The position numbers and the translations under genes are program-made. Positions 47,806-59,554 of a stretch of DNA of 64,000 nt are shown piece by piece (position 1 is the first letter of the stretch; every line of letters starts with the position of its first letter). The notes beneath the pieces are model-generated. The model was given only the letters and a program-made list of their open reading frames with translations. It had not been told where the DNA came from and did no database searches. This DNA comes from Hymenoscyphus infarciens (taxonomy: Eukaryota > Ascomycota > Leotiomycetes > Helotiales > Helotiaceae): assembly GCA_001414345.1 (NCBI GenBank), contig LLCB01000207.1, positions 61,934-125,933 of the forward strand. Reading direction: 5' to 3'.

Positions 47806-48805
47806 TTTATCATCATGGGTGTTGCTAAAAAGGGAAACTTAAAATATCAGCTCTTCGTCGACTTTTCATCTCTGAACTGCCCTTGGGCAATATCTTGCTT
47901 TGTAACAAATTTCACAAAGGTTCAACAGGAAAGGCACTCCATTATTCTCCTCCGTATGTTCTTCTTGTCTTGATGGTCATCAACAGCTTACGCAACAATA
48001 GTTTATTGGGGGTGGAGGAAGCCGGGATTGATTGATTGAGAGTTAGGTAGAAACTCTGGAAAGAAATTGGGAATTTGAATACTAGATCGATTCCGTTATT
48101 CATTCATAAGTAGGGATTCTTGGAACACCTTGCTAGGGGGGATTTGGGAAGAGTTAGGTGTAGTTTTTCTGGAAAGTTTTGGAGGTACATCTCATGCTCC
48201 CATTCCACCTAAAAACATATTGTGCATGTTTGTTTGTTTATATGTACACTCTGAGAGGAACATTTGTTCTCTGTGAGGTTCGCATTCTACGTCACTCACT
48301 CCTTGGCTTCCCCGTATTCTTCAAGACACTCTCGTATTTCCATCATCAATACCCGAAGCCAAGACGCCAGGTACCGCTTAATCATCACTAGTACGATTTT
48401 TATATTAAGAACTACTGGGCACTTACCCATATCCTTGCTACCCCGCCATAGGCGATTCCCGTTTCTATGCATGTCATGGTAGTTCCAATCCCGTGGTAAT
48501 GTGGCTTTCAACCAATCATCTTGTATGTTACACTAAAATCCCTGTTTTCCTTTTAAGGTGTTTAGGTGCTGCCTAATGGATACGAGAGGAGGTAATACGC
48601 ACCTAGTAAGACCTCAAGTGGACGAGATGTGGAATGGTTGTTAATTCCGTTCTTTTGGGTTGTGTTGAAGTACTGGGGGAAGTAGCCTTTCGGCCCGCTG
48701 GCACTGGTGGTACCAGGAAGAGTACGAAATTTCAAGGTGATTAGTTTGTTCACGTTGTTGGGGGGTGAATCGACTGCCGTGGCGTGGGTTTTTTAAGCTT
48801 ATGTC
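47806..48805. other. Intergenic region
   Basis: Only short overlapping ORFs. Probably the 3' region of the preceding gene and the upstream region of the secreted-protein gene. Confidence 0.5.
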
Positions 48806-48812
48806 TATATAA
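48806..48812 (+). promoter_or_regulatory. TATA box of the secreted-protein gene
   Basis: TATATAA, 115 bp upstream of the chosen ATG and followed by a pyrimidine-rich leader, as usual for strongly expressed fungal genes. Confidence 0.55.
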
Positions 48813-48926
48813 GTCCTAACCTCCCTCCAACAACACAACATCCTTCTCATACACTTCTCTATCGACATTATCCCTCATCCATACACTTGTTCTCTCGTCT
48901 CAAAAGTCTGAATGTTCAACGCAAAC

Positions 48927-49816
48927 ATGGCACCAATAAAATCACTTCTCCTAGCTACAATGGCAACTCTCTCTTCGGCAGATCTCTTCACCCTCACTGT
49001 TTCCCAACCTGGTGGTCTTTTGGATGGGATTAACATCAATGCTGCTGGGAATGCTTTCTATGTTGGTCTTGAGGGGGTATGTGTTCTCAGAACTTCTTTT
49101 GTTTCGGGGACATTGAACTTTATTCCCTAGGGTTAAATGCATGGGTTGAGCGATTTTTGGGAATGACAATACTGACTTCGGGATCTTCTACAGCCTGCTA
49201 CTTATTGTCCTACACAGGTGGAACCGAACTGTCCTGTTGTTACGGGGACTGTGTTTGCTACTGCTATTGATAGTCTTTGGGTAAGTTTTTTTCTCTTCTT
49301 GTGGGCTTAGATTTCGGACACTCGGGGGTTGGGATGTGATTGTTGTTGGGTGTTGATCTTATCTGGCTTTTGACTTAATTTCGAGGAGAATTTTCTAGTC
49401 CCGGAAACTGAAGTGGATTCTTTTAGGTCGAGGTACCAGGCGGACAACGAACATACGTCCGTTCCGAAGGACCCCTGGGATTCACACAAGCTCATTCAGC
49501 TTCCATTCCCCCAGGATCTTTCCAAGGAGGTTGGGTAAACCTTACGGTCTTTGATATCCCACCTGAGACTTTGCATTTATATACTTGGCAACAGGAAGGT
49601 GCCGGTAAAGGTATGTTCACTCCTGCAAAAATATAGGATTGTAAGAATACAGACTGAAAAAGTACAGGTGTTGCACTTTGCCCCACTGCCACTGATGGCG
49701 TCCTACAAGTCAACGTTCTGACTCCAGGGTTTGTGAGAACCGATTGTACTGAGGTTTTGGGTTTCAAGCCAGTTACCCAGACCACGAATGATTTCGGGGC
49801 TTGGCAATATACATAA
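48927..49816 (+). CDS. Secreted IgE-binding-protein-like protein
   Basis: Four exons: 48927-49076, 49194-49280, 49427-49610 and 49668-49816, with GT-AG introns, giving 189 aa. A signal peptide (MAPIKSLLLATMATLSSA) is followed by FTLTVSQPGG, INAAGNAFYVG, a cysteine-containing TYCP segment, VPGGQRTYV, then GPLGFTQAHSA and IPPGS, and near the end LCPT and DCTEVLGF. This series (FTL..S.PG, FYVG, TYCP, VPGGQ, GFTQAHSA) is typical of the small fungal secreted family annotated as IgE-binding protein, found in cell walls and culture filtrates. The cysteines could form disulphides. The second ATG of the ORF is used because it directly precedes the signal peptide; the ATG at 48,912 would add five residues. 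The precise function is not known. Confidence 0.8.
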
Positions 49817-50209
49817 AGGGGGGGGGGGCAAAAGTTAGAGAATGGGGATGACGAAGCATCGTGTTGAAGCTTGAAGTGGTAGAGCGAGTCTTTAGTAGAT
49901 TTGAGAAGGTTGGGAAGTTGGAGTCGGCGGGTAGGGCTTTTCGGTCAAGACGTTCGGGCGGGAAGGTACAAGAGCCTAGGATTTTGAAAATCATGGTTTT
50001 CAACAACGTACACCTCATGCTTGTATGAATTCAAAAATTTCTATAAATAGCTTGATCTTGCAAAATATCCTACAGTTCCTAAAGCTAGCGCTTCCTCCTA
50101 CTCCAAACTATCTACAGACCCTATACCATCCAACCCCCATGTCTGCTAGCCACAAAATGTTCGAAAAATTTAATCCGAGACGGAAAGTTCCTCCGACACT
50201 TCTCGCAAG
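49817..50209. other. Intergenic DNA with an 11-G run
   Basis: A run of 11 G (49818-49828) follows the stop codon. No gene seen up to the pseudogene end. Confidence 0.6.
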
Positions 50210-51910
50210 TTAGGTTGGAAGTTGAGGGCTGTGTAGGGAGAGCTTGTTTCGCGATGGGAAGATGGTGTTGCATTTAGAACAAGTCGGGTTGGAAGTTTTA
50301 GTTGGAGGCTGAGGGCTCGGTTGTTGAATTGTTTTCTCCTTGGAACGCCTTGTGATTTTGCGTTCATAAAGCTCATGTTTCCCAGGACAGAACGAGTCTG
50401 AATTCTTACAACCCACACAAAGATCGGAGTTCCCATCACTGCAGATATCGCAATGACAATACGCCTCGCTTTTAGCAAATTCCTCGAGACACCGATCGCA
50501 GCGAAGCTCGTTATCACCTATCTTGGTGTTTCTCTTCTGTCCGGACTCTGGTAGTTGTCGTGGGATTAACTAGTGTTTCTTTTCCCGACATTAGAACCCT
50601 TGATTCTGACAAAATTGGCCTAGTATGAAGTCTCCATCCCAAATGATACAAACGGAGTGCTGGGGCCACTTTGGAAACTCGGCCAAGCACTTGTGGCAAG
50701 TCATGAAGTTGTCAATCTCATATTCATGTTCGGGCTCTTCTTTGGATCCGGAAAAAGCTTTTTCATCCTCAAATAATGTATCCATCATTCCAAAGGCTGT
50801 AGTGATATCTTCAACGGGTTCTTCGGGAACAGATTCTGCAGGTTCTGGAGAGTGCATGACAGAATCTGGAGAAGGAGTCTCCGGTGGGGTGTTGCTGTCC
50901 GGTTTGACTTGTTCTTTATTGTACACCAGGTAGGTCTCCGAAGCACCTTGCAATGCTTGATAACTCGTAGAACGTTGGGATAAGCACTCCCTTGACCTGG
51001 CGACCGCTTGGCGATCTGACTGTGATCCCGTCAACTACCTTCTGTCGATGCTTGAGCAAAGCCGATGATTTCTCAGCCATCATTTGAAGCTCTCCGTTTC
51101 TCTCTAGGGTTCCGTCGGCATTCTAGCTAATTGGCTCATAATTTAGAAATGGCTGAACAAGAACTTACTCTGGCCACTGTCCTGGTGGGCTTGGATTCAT
51201 AATGACTATGTATACTGAGATTGCTGGCAATAGCGTCGATAAATTGGTCGTCAAGCCGATCTAGTGTCGGAGAGTCCAGTGCGAGCTCACTGATGAGGGC
51301 GGCAGTTGGCTGGCCTTTTACCAAAGCTTCAAGTGTTTTGGCAAACCTCTGTGAGAGGCCCCGAAAAACATGCTCCAAACAGGAAGGCGTTTGCGGACGA
51401 GAGGATGTAAATCGGTTATTGCCTTGATGATAATCAATACCACGTCTACGTTTTACGGAATAAAATATGAACTTACCTGTTATTTGACCAAGGCACCCAA
51501 ACTATGTCCCTGTACAATTATGAAATGAGCAAGCTTGATGAGAAGTACAAGAGCCAACCTGGTGTTACTTACAATCAGGATCAAGGGTCTATCTCTGTGT
51601 AGCATAAGGGATAGATCACAGATCAGGAGCTTATGGCTGGGCCCGGTGAAATACGTAAAAGTAATCTCTTATGTGGTGTGGTAATAAACGTCTGAAGAGA
51701 GAAGGGGAGAGTGCGGAGCACTCGGAATATATACAGGTCCACTAGTGTGGTCACGTGTCCTTCCCGCAACACTCTGGTTTAATGAACGCACAGAGGGATG
51801 ATCTCATTTATCCAGCAGGTTCTCTGCAAAGGTGCTGCTAAAATCGGACAAGATACTCTCTGCTACATCAGCGCCATGGAGCTGAGATTTATATCTGTAA
51901 ATCATACCTT
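50210..51910 (-). pseudogene. Broken serine esterase (SesB-like alpha/beta hydrolase) with C-terminal ZZ-type zinc fingers
   Basis: Read on the minus strand, 51,905-51,772 encodes an HGADVAES...FAENLL segment. After a 174-bp LTR come RPLILI, an intron (51510-51572) and GHSLGALVK with the nucleophile elbow (51483-51509). Downstream are VKGQPTAALI (about 51,310) and, after an intron at 51123-51168, a stretch near MMAEKSSALL. These are landmarks of the esterase domain found at the N terminus of many fungal NACHT/NB-ARC proteins. Further on lie a degenerate Cys finger (CHKC...IWDGDF) and an intact-looking one (CDRC...CHCDIC...CVGC, about 50,375-50,505). It is broken by the LTR, in-frame TGA and TAA stops and at least two frameshifts. 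There is no NACHT region between. The 5' end is lost near the fold-back element. Confidence 0.72.
51598..51771 (-). mobile_element. Solo LTR, 174 bp, inserted in the esterase gene
   Basis: Same family as the LTRs at 34354 and 36227, reverse orientation, with a perfect 5-bp target duplication CTCTG (51593-51597 and 51772-51776). No RIP visible. It splits the coding sequence between the helix segment and RPLILI. Confidence 0.92.
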
Positions 51911-51986
51911 AAAAGCAAAGGGGGGGGGGGGGGTAATTGAGGCGATCTGAGGATGCTTTTTAGTAACGTTCTTAAATAGAACTACG

Positions 51987-52585
51987 GTAATTAACACAAA
52001 TGCCACCTTTTTAATTATTAAAGACAGAAATACTATCTAATTAATTTATTTCTGACAAAAATGCTACTCTTATGTTATTTATTTATTTAGTAGTGATTTT
52101 ACTACTAAAATAATAAATTAGGAATAATAGCATTTATATCTAAAATAGATAGTATTTCTATTAGAAATATAAAAGTAGTATTTATATTAGTATATATATA
52201 CTTTAAGAGTATTAATACACTTATTTTAGTATTATTTTTAGAAATGTTATTACTTAGAGAAGATCTTTAATTCTATATAAGCTTAGTTACTAGTTACTAT
52301 TTTTAGACGAGAATTTATCTAAAAAGAGTAAATAGTAACTAACTAATATACTACTATTTTACTAATATAATTACTACTATTTTATTCTTAATAGAAATAC
52401 TATTTACTTTAGATATAAATACTACTATTTTACTTAGATTAAATAAATAAAGAATATACTAAAAAACGTATTAGAAGTATATAAAATAAATAAATTATAT
52501 AAGAGTACTATTTCTATTAAAAGAAAAGTAATTAAGTAGTATTTCTATTTTTAATAATTAAAAAGATAGTATTTATATTAATTAC
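51987..52585. mobile_element. Fold-back / MITE-like element with ~250-bp inverted repeats
   Basis: The left arm from about 51,987 (GTAATTAACACAAATGCC...TTTTTAATTATTAAA) is mirrored by the right arm ending about 52,585 (reverse complement GTAATTAATATAAATACT...TTTTTAATTATTAAA). Homology continues ~250 bp inward with mostly C-to-T/G-to-A changes in the right arm. No ORF. It marks the right edge of the GC-balanced island. Confidence 0.65.
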
Positions 52586-53302
52586 TATTTATTCTAAAAT
52601 AGTTTCTAGTACTATTCTAAAACTATACTAGAAGAGATTATATAGGCTATATAGCTTTATAGCTTTATAGGATTTTCTAAGAAAAGAGAGCTAGATAGAG
52701 ATAGAGTATATATCTAACTTATATTATACGTAGCTATCTATATTATATATCTTTAGATAAACTTTCGCTAAATCAGTTAATTCTAAAGTCTATATTATTT
52801 ATATATTAAAGTTAAGGCTTTATAAGAGATACTAAGCACTTAGGTAGATTTAAACATAATCTCTACTTCTTAAGCTAAGATGTCTAAAATAGTTCTAGCT
52901 TTATAAGACTATCTTAGAATAGTTTTAGAAATAGGAATTATCTTATAATAGTCTCTACTTCTAGAATTGATCTTTAAAACTAAGATAGTTATAAATAGTT
53001 CTCTAAAAAGACTATAATAGCCTACTATCTAGGCTATTCTAGATAGCTAGGGGTACCTGCTATAGATAAGGTTTAGCTATAGTATATTTAGCTTTTAGCT
53101 ATATTATTTTATATTATCTAATTTAGAAAGGTTACGTCTATCTAGACTTTCGGCTAATATAAAAGCCCGAACTCTACGAAGTCCGTCCGACGTTATATTA
53201 TTCGGTTTCAGACCTTTTAGTACTATCCGATCTCTTATATATAGCTGTCTACTCTTCTAGAGTTAGAAAAGGCTATTTTAGCCTTTTCTTCTATATTAGA
53301 GT
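52586..53302. other. AT-rich RIP debris
   Basis: Stop-filled; no domain or repeat end identified. Confidence 0.55.
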
Positions 53303-56300
53303 TATTATAGAGTATACTACGTGACTCTTAGCGCTAATAGACGAAGGAACCTATAGATAGCTTTAAGCGCTTTATACTCTCTTCTCTCTTTAGACGTTTT
53401 ATATACTATATAATTAATTATATTAAATCTACCTTTCTTTTAAGCCTTAACTAGAGTAAGATAACGAAACTACGTTTAATATAACTATTCTATAATAAAG
53501 TAGTAATACTATAATTCGATTCTAGATAAGCCTCTATTAAATAATAAACTCTTACGCTTCTATATATACTCTATTATATATCTACTAATTCTTACTTCTA
53601 CTTCTTACCTCTACTATAATCTTATACTTATATACTTAAATTAAATACTAGCTTATACTAGTATAACCTTATATAGAGTATATAACCGTCTTCTAGGAAG
53701 CTTAATTAGTAGTAAGTACGACGTAAGATACTACTCTCTTATATCTTAATTCGCTTTACTCTATAGACTATAATCTATATACTAAAAAATAAGAGTATTA
53801 AATCTCTTAGTATTAGAATATATAATAAGAATAGTTAATATCGAATAAATAGTAGATTTATAAAGGCGCTAACTCTACTATTTAAGAGACCTTTACTAGA
53901 AGCTCTAGAAGCTTTAGAAGCCTTAGAAGCACTAGAAGTATTAGAAGTCTTAGAAGTCCTAGATATTATAGTAAGTCTAATATCTCTACTTATTATAGAA
54001 GTTTAGGATTTAATTCTATCTCTTTTCCTTCGTTACTCTTAAAGTCTCTTAAACTCTCTACTAGCTTCCTTATACCTTCCTTGATCTATTAACCTAGAAG
54101 TAGACGTGTCTAATCTTAAGATACTCTAAGTAAGAGTAACTACTACTTAGGAAGATACTAGAGATAGGACTACCTTCTTTAACTATTTAAGACTCGACGA
54201 TCTAGTCTTTATAACCTTTTAAAGTATTCTAATATTATTACCTTCTCTAGCTTCCTTTATAGCTTTAAATAGTATACTACTACTACTTACTACTAGTACT
54301 TTTAATAAGAGTACTTTTACTACTTATACTTTTCGTTCTAATATTATAACTCTTAAACTAGTAGTAATAACCTAAGCTCTATAAGACTTTAAGACTATAA
54401 AACTAAACTAAATACTTATCTCTAAAGTTAACCTTTTTACTTTTCCTCTTTTCTAGATTAGTATAAGAAACCCTTTTAGATATATTTATAATAAAGTACA
54501 ATTCTTATACTTTCTTACTCTCTTATACTTAGATAATAATATATTAAATTAGCTAGAAGGATAAGACTAAAGTAGCCTCTTATAATTAGGTAGTAATATA
54601 TTAAATTAGTAGAGAGAATAAGACTAAGGTAGCTAGATACTAGGATAAGAACTATCTAATAATCTATATATATAGTATCTATAATAAAAAGACGCTACTT
54701 TAATTAGATACGTTATAGTAAAGAATTCTACTCTATTAAATAAGTTTCTACTCCTAGCTAACGTGATTACTAATAATAATAAAAAAGACGCTAGAGATAT
54801 CTTAGATCTAATAGATATTAAGAAGTACTAAGATATAGAAGCTAAAGCAGTTATAAATACTAGAAAGCTAGCCTTATCTATAGTCTTATAAGTAGACTTT
54901 AAAGCACTTCTAAGTTGCTTTTAAGATAGCTTAATTATTATAGCTCTTACTTCTAAGAATAGTTATTCTCTAGCTAATCGAAACTATTACTAAAATAATT
55001 CCTAAGAAGACTAATATAAGCTATAGGTACTATATCTTAAAACCTATAATCTAAAGTATAATAGTACTACGCCGGTTACTTTATAGCTAAATCGGATAGA
55101 AAGCTTTATTTAAAGCTATAGCGACCGCTAGGTATTAGCTCTTTTACTATAAGCTATAGAAGAAGATACTTAATTATAGTATAATAGCTTATTCCTAAAA
55201 GTATATATCTTACTTTAAAATAACTTTAAAAAATAGAGAGAGCGTATAACTATATACTTTTAGAAGAACTTTAAAAGAAGCTAATAGTATAAAGTTTAAA
55301 TTTAAGAATAAATAGGAATTACTACTAAGAAAATACCTATCTGAAAAGTAAGCTATATATATAGAAGCTAGTAGTATAACTAAAGATTAAATAGTTTATT
55401 AACTATACTTGGATTTAGACTCTTTCTTCTAAGCTAATATATTACTAAAGTAGTATAATAATACTCTAGATTACTTCTATACTTAATATTTCTAATAAGA
55501 GTACTTCTCGAGAGTCTTATATAAAACCTAGTAGTAATAATTCTAAGTAATAATTAATATATAGTTTAAGTCTAAGAAGACTAAGATTAAAGAGTAAGAA
55601 AAGAAACTTAAGAAGCTTAAGAACTATTAGAATCGCGATTACTATCTATACTAAAATAGTAGCTAGAATAATCGAGATAATTAAGATAATCGAATTAATT
55701 AAGATAATTAGAATAATTGAGATAATTAGGATTAAGATAATTAGAATAATTAGAATAATTAGAATAACTAAGAAAGCTATAAACGACGTTTTCCTAGAAG
55801 AAATTAAATAGATAATTACTACTAAAACGTATAGCTAAATCTATATAACTAATTCATACCTATACTAGGATATTCTTAAGCCTTTAATAGTTAGCCTCTT
55901 CCTACTTAGTAGCTATAGTATATCCTTAGAAGTGTGGCCTAATACCTCTAAGATACGCTACCTTTTAAATAATAGTAATAGCTTTTATAAGTTTTACTAA
56001 ATATACTAAATAATTAAAAACAGATCACTCTTATAGTTCTAGTATATCTTATAAAAGCTAATAATAATAACCTTATTTCTATAGATAAATAGACCTATGT
56101 CTAATTTACTTCTATTTATAAAGTTAATATATTATAGAACTAAGAAAATTAGCTAATTAATCTATATTCTAATAATAAGTTAGAAAACGACTTTAGTAGT
56201 CGCTCTAAGGTAGTATACTACTTATAATTTCTTCTATTATAACTCTATTACCTAATATTAATAGTATAGTATAATAGGACATTTATATATTATTATTACT

Positions 56301-58013
56301 CTTATTAAGTACTATAAAAGAGACTAAAAAAACTAAAAACCTAAAAATAATTGAAAGATATAAACCTTTTACTAAAATAAGCGTAATAGCTAAGATAGCT
56401 TCTATTATATCTAATATTATTAATACCTCTATTATTAATAGTCTTATAATTACTCTTATAAATACTTTAAATAAAGATATTAAGATGTTACTTCTTTCTC
56501 TAATAGCTTTAAATATAACTCTTTTACTATCTCTAATAAACTATAAATTACTCTTAGATAATCTAAATAAAGATATTTAAGTAGATAGCTTATTAGATAA
56601 AATTAACTTTTATAGTAAACTATCTTATACTAATTAACCTAGGAAAAGGCCTAAACTCTTAGTAGAGCTATTAAAGGAGAAGGTTTTCTTAGTAGTTATT
56701 AGAAAGCTAACTAGCTTATACTTCGTCGATAGTACTTTATATAAGTATTATAGTAGTACTAAGTATATAATAAAATCCTCTAGTAGCTACTTAATAGAAT
56801 TCTACTCTAATACTAGCTTAGGAATTAGTCTAATTAGCTTATAGATTCTTAAGAAATGTTTCTCTAATATTATACTAACTATTAGCTCTAGTACTATAAA
56901 CTTAAATAGAGTAGAGAAAGGCCTTTTAAGCTAAAACTTTATTAAATTACCTTTCTATCTATACTTTATAAATAGAGTAGTTTTTTCGTTTATAGCTAAA
57001 GTATATATTATAGAAGACTTAGGCTATAATATTCTTATTAGTACTAAGTTCTTAAAGCTAAATTATATAGATTTCTAATAGTAGAAGAACTCGACTAAGA
57101 TAGACTATATTTAATATTATAAATATTAATTTTATATTATATATCTTAATAACGTAGTAAGAGAGTAAGCGTATATAACTATATATACTATAAAGACTTA
57201 TATTCTTAAACCTTTTAAAGCTATAAATATATAAGTTAAATACTATATTATACTAGTATATACTTAAGAGTATCTTATTATACCTTATACTTAGAAAAAT
57301 ATAGCAATTAGCTCTTATAAAAGCCTAGTATATACTATTATTAATAAGGATAATAAGCTACTAATATATATAAACCTTAAGAACGCGCTTATTTATATTA
57401 TTAGAAGCTAAATCCTAGAGTTCTTAGAGTAGCTTAAAGAGGCTCTTAGAGAGGACTCTAATTATATAGTATATCTAAGCCTAACTAACGTTTTTAAAAG
57501 ACTTCTACTTATATCTAAGTAATCTAAAAGCAAGTAACTTAATAGATAATCTTATCTAGTAGCTTCTATTAAACCTCTTTTTACTAATCTTAACTCTATT
57601 AATATCTTAAAAGTAAATATATCTAAATATTAAGAAGAAGATTACTAACTTAAAGTAAGTAGTATTATTTAAAATAATACTTCGCTATTTTATAATAGAC
57701 TTAGATATTTTAATAATAGAATTAAGATATCTATTAACTTTTAAGATAGTATTAATATTAAGGACTTAAAGTAAGCTCTTTATAATATATATTATAGAGA
57801 TAAGTAAGCTATTAATAGTATTATTAATCCTCTTATTAAAATTAGAGTTATAGAAAGAGTTCTCTTAGATTAGCTATCGCTAGTAGTATTACTAGCCTTC
57901 CTTATATAGTAAGATAGTAAACCTTATATAGTAGTTAACTTTTAAAGAGTTAATACTAAGCTCTATATAGATATATAGCCTCTACCTCGCTAAGATAACA
58001 TCTTATAAGTAAT

Positions 58014-58126
58014 TGTCACGGAAAAAGGGGGGTCTCACGTGACCCCTTTTCCCTGTATATATAGCAGAGTTTTCACCTCCTAAATTCAAGCTCCTCAGAG
58101 CGTTTTCAACCCAAAAATACGTCACA
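58014..58126 (+). repeat. 5' LTR of TRIM
   Basis: Contains a near-perfect palindrome AAAAGGGG...CACGTG...CCCCTTTT and a TATATATA box. Identical to the 3' LTR. Confidence 0.93.
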
Positions 58127-58139
58127 GTTATGAGCCCGG
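58127..58139 (+). promoter_or_regulatory. Putative primer-binding site of the TRIM
   Basis: GTTATGAGCCCGG directly follows the 5' LTR and is complementary to the anticodon-loop region CCGGGCTCATAAC of initiator tRNA-Met. This is the internal (half-tRNA) priming mode known from copia and Ty5-like elements. Confidence 0.65.
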
Positions 58140-58825
58140 TTTACACCTAGAGTATAATCTACAACTTCTGCTTACGCATTTAATACATTGCTACGTATTC
58201 GGAACGCTCTCCGCTGTCAGGGTTAGCGTAATTAACCCCCCTCGATGCTCACGTTCGACAAGCACTCGAAAGCCCTCGAAGCAGGGCTCTCCTAACTTCG
58301 AATACGAGACTTTCTCAACGAGCGCGAACAAGGACTCTCCTAACAAGCGTGGACGGGACTCTCCCACGAGACTCTCTCAAACTTCGAATATATAGCGAAA
58401 GCCCTACTACGAGTAGGCACACCTTAATTCGGCAGCTCACTCTCTCCACGAGCTTGCATAAGCCCAGCTACGAAGCTGGCCACCGCCACTCTCAGGGGTG
58501 CCTTTTCAAACCGGAAACCCTAAGGGGTGCTCGATTAAGACGATCCGGAAGCCCAGTACTCTACGAAGCTGGCATACAAATACAACGCTAACTACGAGCC
58601 ACCACATCCACGAACGCCACCCGCTGTCTTCGCCAAGAAGCCAGAGCCGATAAAGTGCCAGAGTATAAGGGAGGAAGTTGGACAGGATCTAGGAGTGGGA
58701 CTTTACCCTTGAGAATGCGTGGGACTCTCCATAGCAGGAATAGGGGGCGATGTAGTTAAGGGGTTCTTTTGCAATCTGGTTTGAGTTTATAGGCCTAGGA
58801 AGTTGTCTCCTAGACCTAAGGGGTG

Positions 58826-58938
58826 TGTCACGGAAAAAGGGGGGTCTCACGTGACCCCTTTTCCCTGTATATATAGCAGAGTTTTCACCTCCTAAATTCA
58901 AGCTCCTCAGAGCGTTTTCAACCCAAAAATACGTCACA
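58826..58938 (+). repeat. 3' LTR of TRIM
   Basis: Identical to 58014-58126. Confidence 0.93.
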
Positions 58939-59027
58939 GTAATATATAAGGCTATAATATTCTTAGTACTAGATATAACTAAAAACTTCTTTTAGTAAAA
59001 GATTAGACTAAAAGATAGATAGAAAAC

Positions 59028-59503
59028 TATAATAGCATACTATTCTAGATTATTATATAATAGTACTATTCTGAATTGTCGGTATTCGTAAAACTGCTAA
59101 TATCTCTAAGTACTACTAATACCTCTAATATCTCTAGAGCTGAGATTATAAATAACTAATACTTATATAAGCGAAGTACTAAAGATATTAATATCTAATA
59201 TTTATATATAGAAGAGATTAAGATTTAGATATTATATATTTAGCTTTCTAAAGATTTAGAGGTTATATATTTAGCTTTTTAGCTCTTATTATTTAGTATT
59301 AGCTATATTAGGTAGAGCTCGGTTATTATTATTATTAGAACTTAGAAGCTTCTAACCTCTTATATATAGACGTTTATGTTTAGTATAGAAGAGAGATAGT
59401 TATTATTTTCTTCTATATTAGTATCTAGTATCTATATACGTTATTCTACTATACGTACTCTTATATACCTCTATTATAGTTATATATATTTTATACTATT
59501 ATA
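59028..59503 (+). repeat. LTR of the long retroelement family, plus orientation
   Basis: RIP-altered relative of 3439-3789 and, inverted, of 59555-60050. It abuts the truncated Gypsy RT and has no body of its own, so it is a solo LTR or the remnant of a truncated element. Confidence 0.65.
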
Positions 59504-59554
59504 TAAAAATAATAACTCTTCTTCACTAGTAATAGCTTTAATAATATCTTCTTT

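Larger units (their letters stand above)
58014..58938 (+). mobile_element. TRIM (miniature LTR retroelement), 925 bp, intact and young
   Basis: Two 113-bp LTRs identical by eye (58014-58126 and 58826-58938), TG...CA ends, and a perfect 5-bp target duplication GTAAT (58009-58013 and 58939-58943). It has a half-tRNA-type primer site and a purine-rich TAAGGGG stretch before the 3' LTR. Its 699-bp interior has no convincing ORF and no RIP, although it sits in heavily RIP-mutated DNA, inside the RT domain of the Gypsy element. Confidence 0.92.
53303..59027 (+). mobile_element. Ty3/Gypsy retrotransposon, RIP-mutated and 3'-truncated
   Basis: A probable 5' LTR at about 53,303-53,494 resembles a RIP-altered, slightly longer version of the 174-bp LTR family (ACGTGAC, GGACCTATA-like, CTCTCTTTAGACGTTT in order). 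Reading through stops on the plus strand, a gag-like region (about 54,700-55,650) ends in Asn/Asp-rich short repeats (55,660-55,780). A retroviral-type protease resemblance follows, with LGYNILISTKFLKLNYIDF-like sequence near 57,010-57,080. Reverse transcriptase then begins: PYIVVNF and PLPRQDNIL-like (57,910-58,010), continuing after the TRIM with DITKNFFQQKIRLKDRQKT (58,970-59,025). Truncated there by an LTR of another family. Confidence 0.7.

Noticed and set aside
51136..51378. 80-codon minus-strand ORF as an independent gene
   Set aside because: It is one exon fragment of the disrupted esterase gene (VKGQP region).
58127..58139. tRNA gene fragment
   Set aside because: Only the anticodon-loop complement is present, on the strand and in the position of a primer-binding site; no cloverleaf surrounds it.
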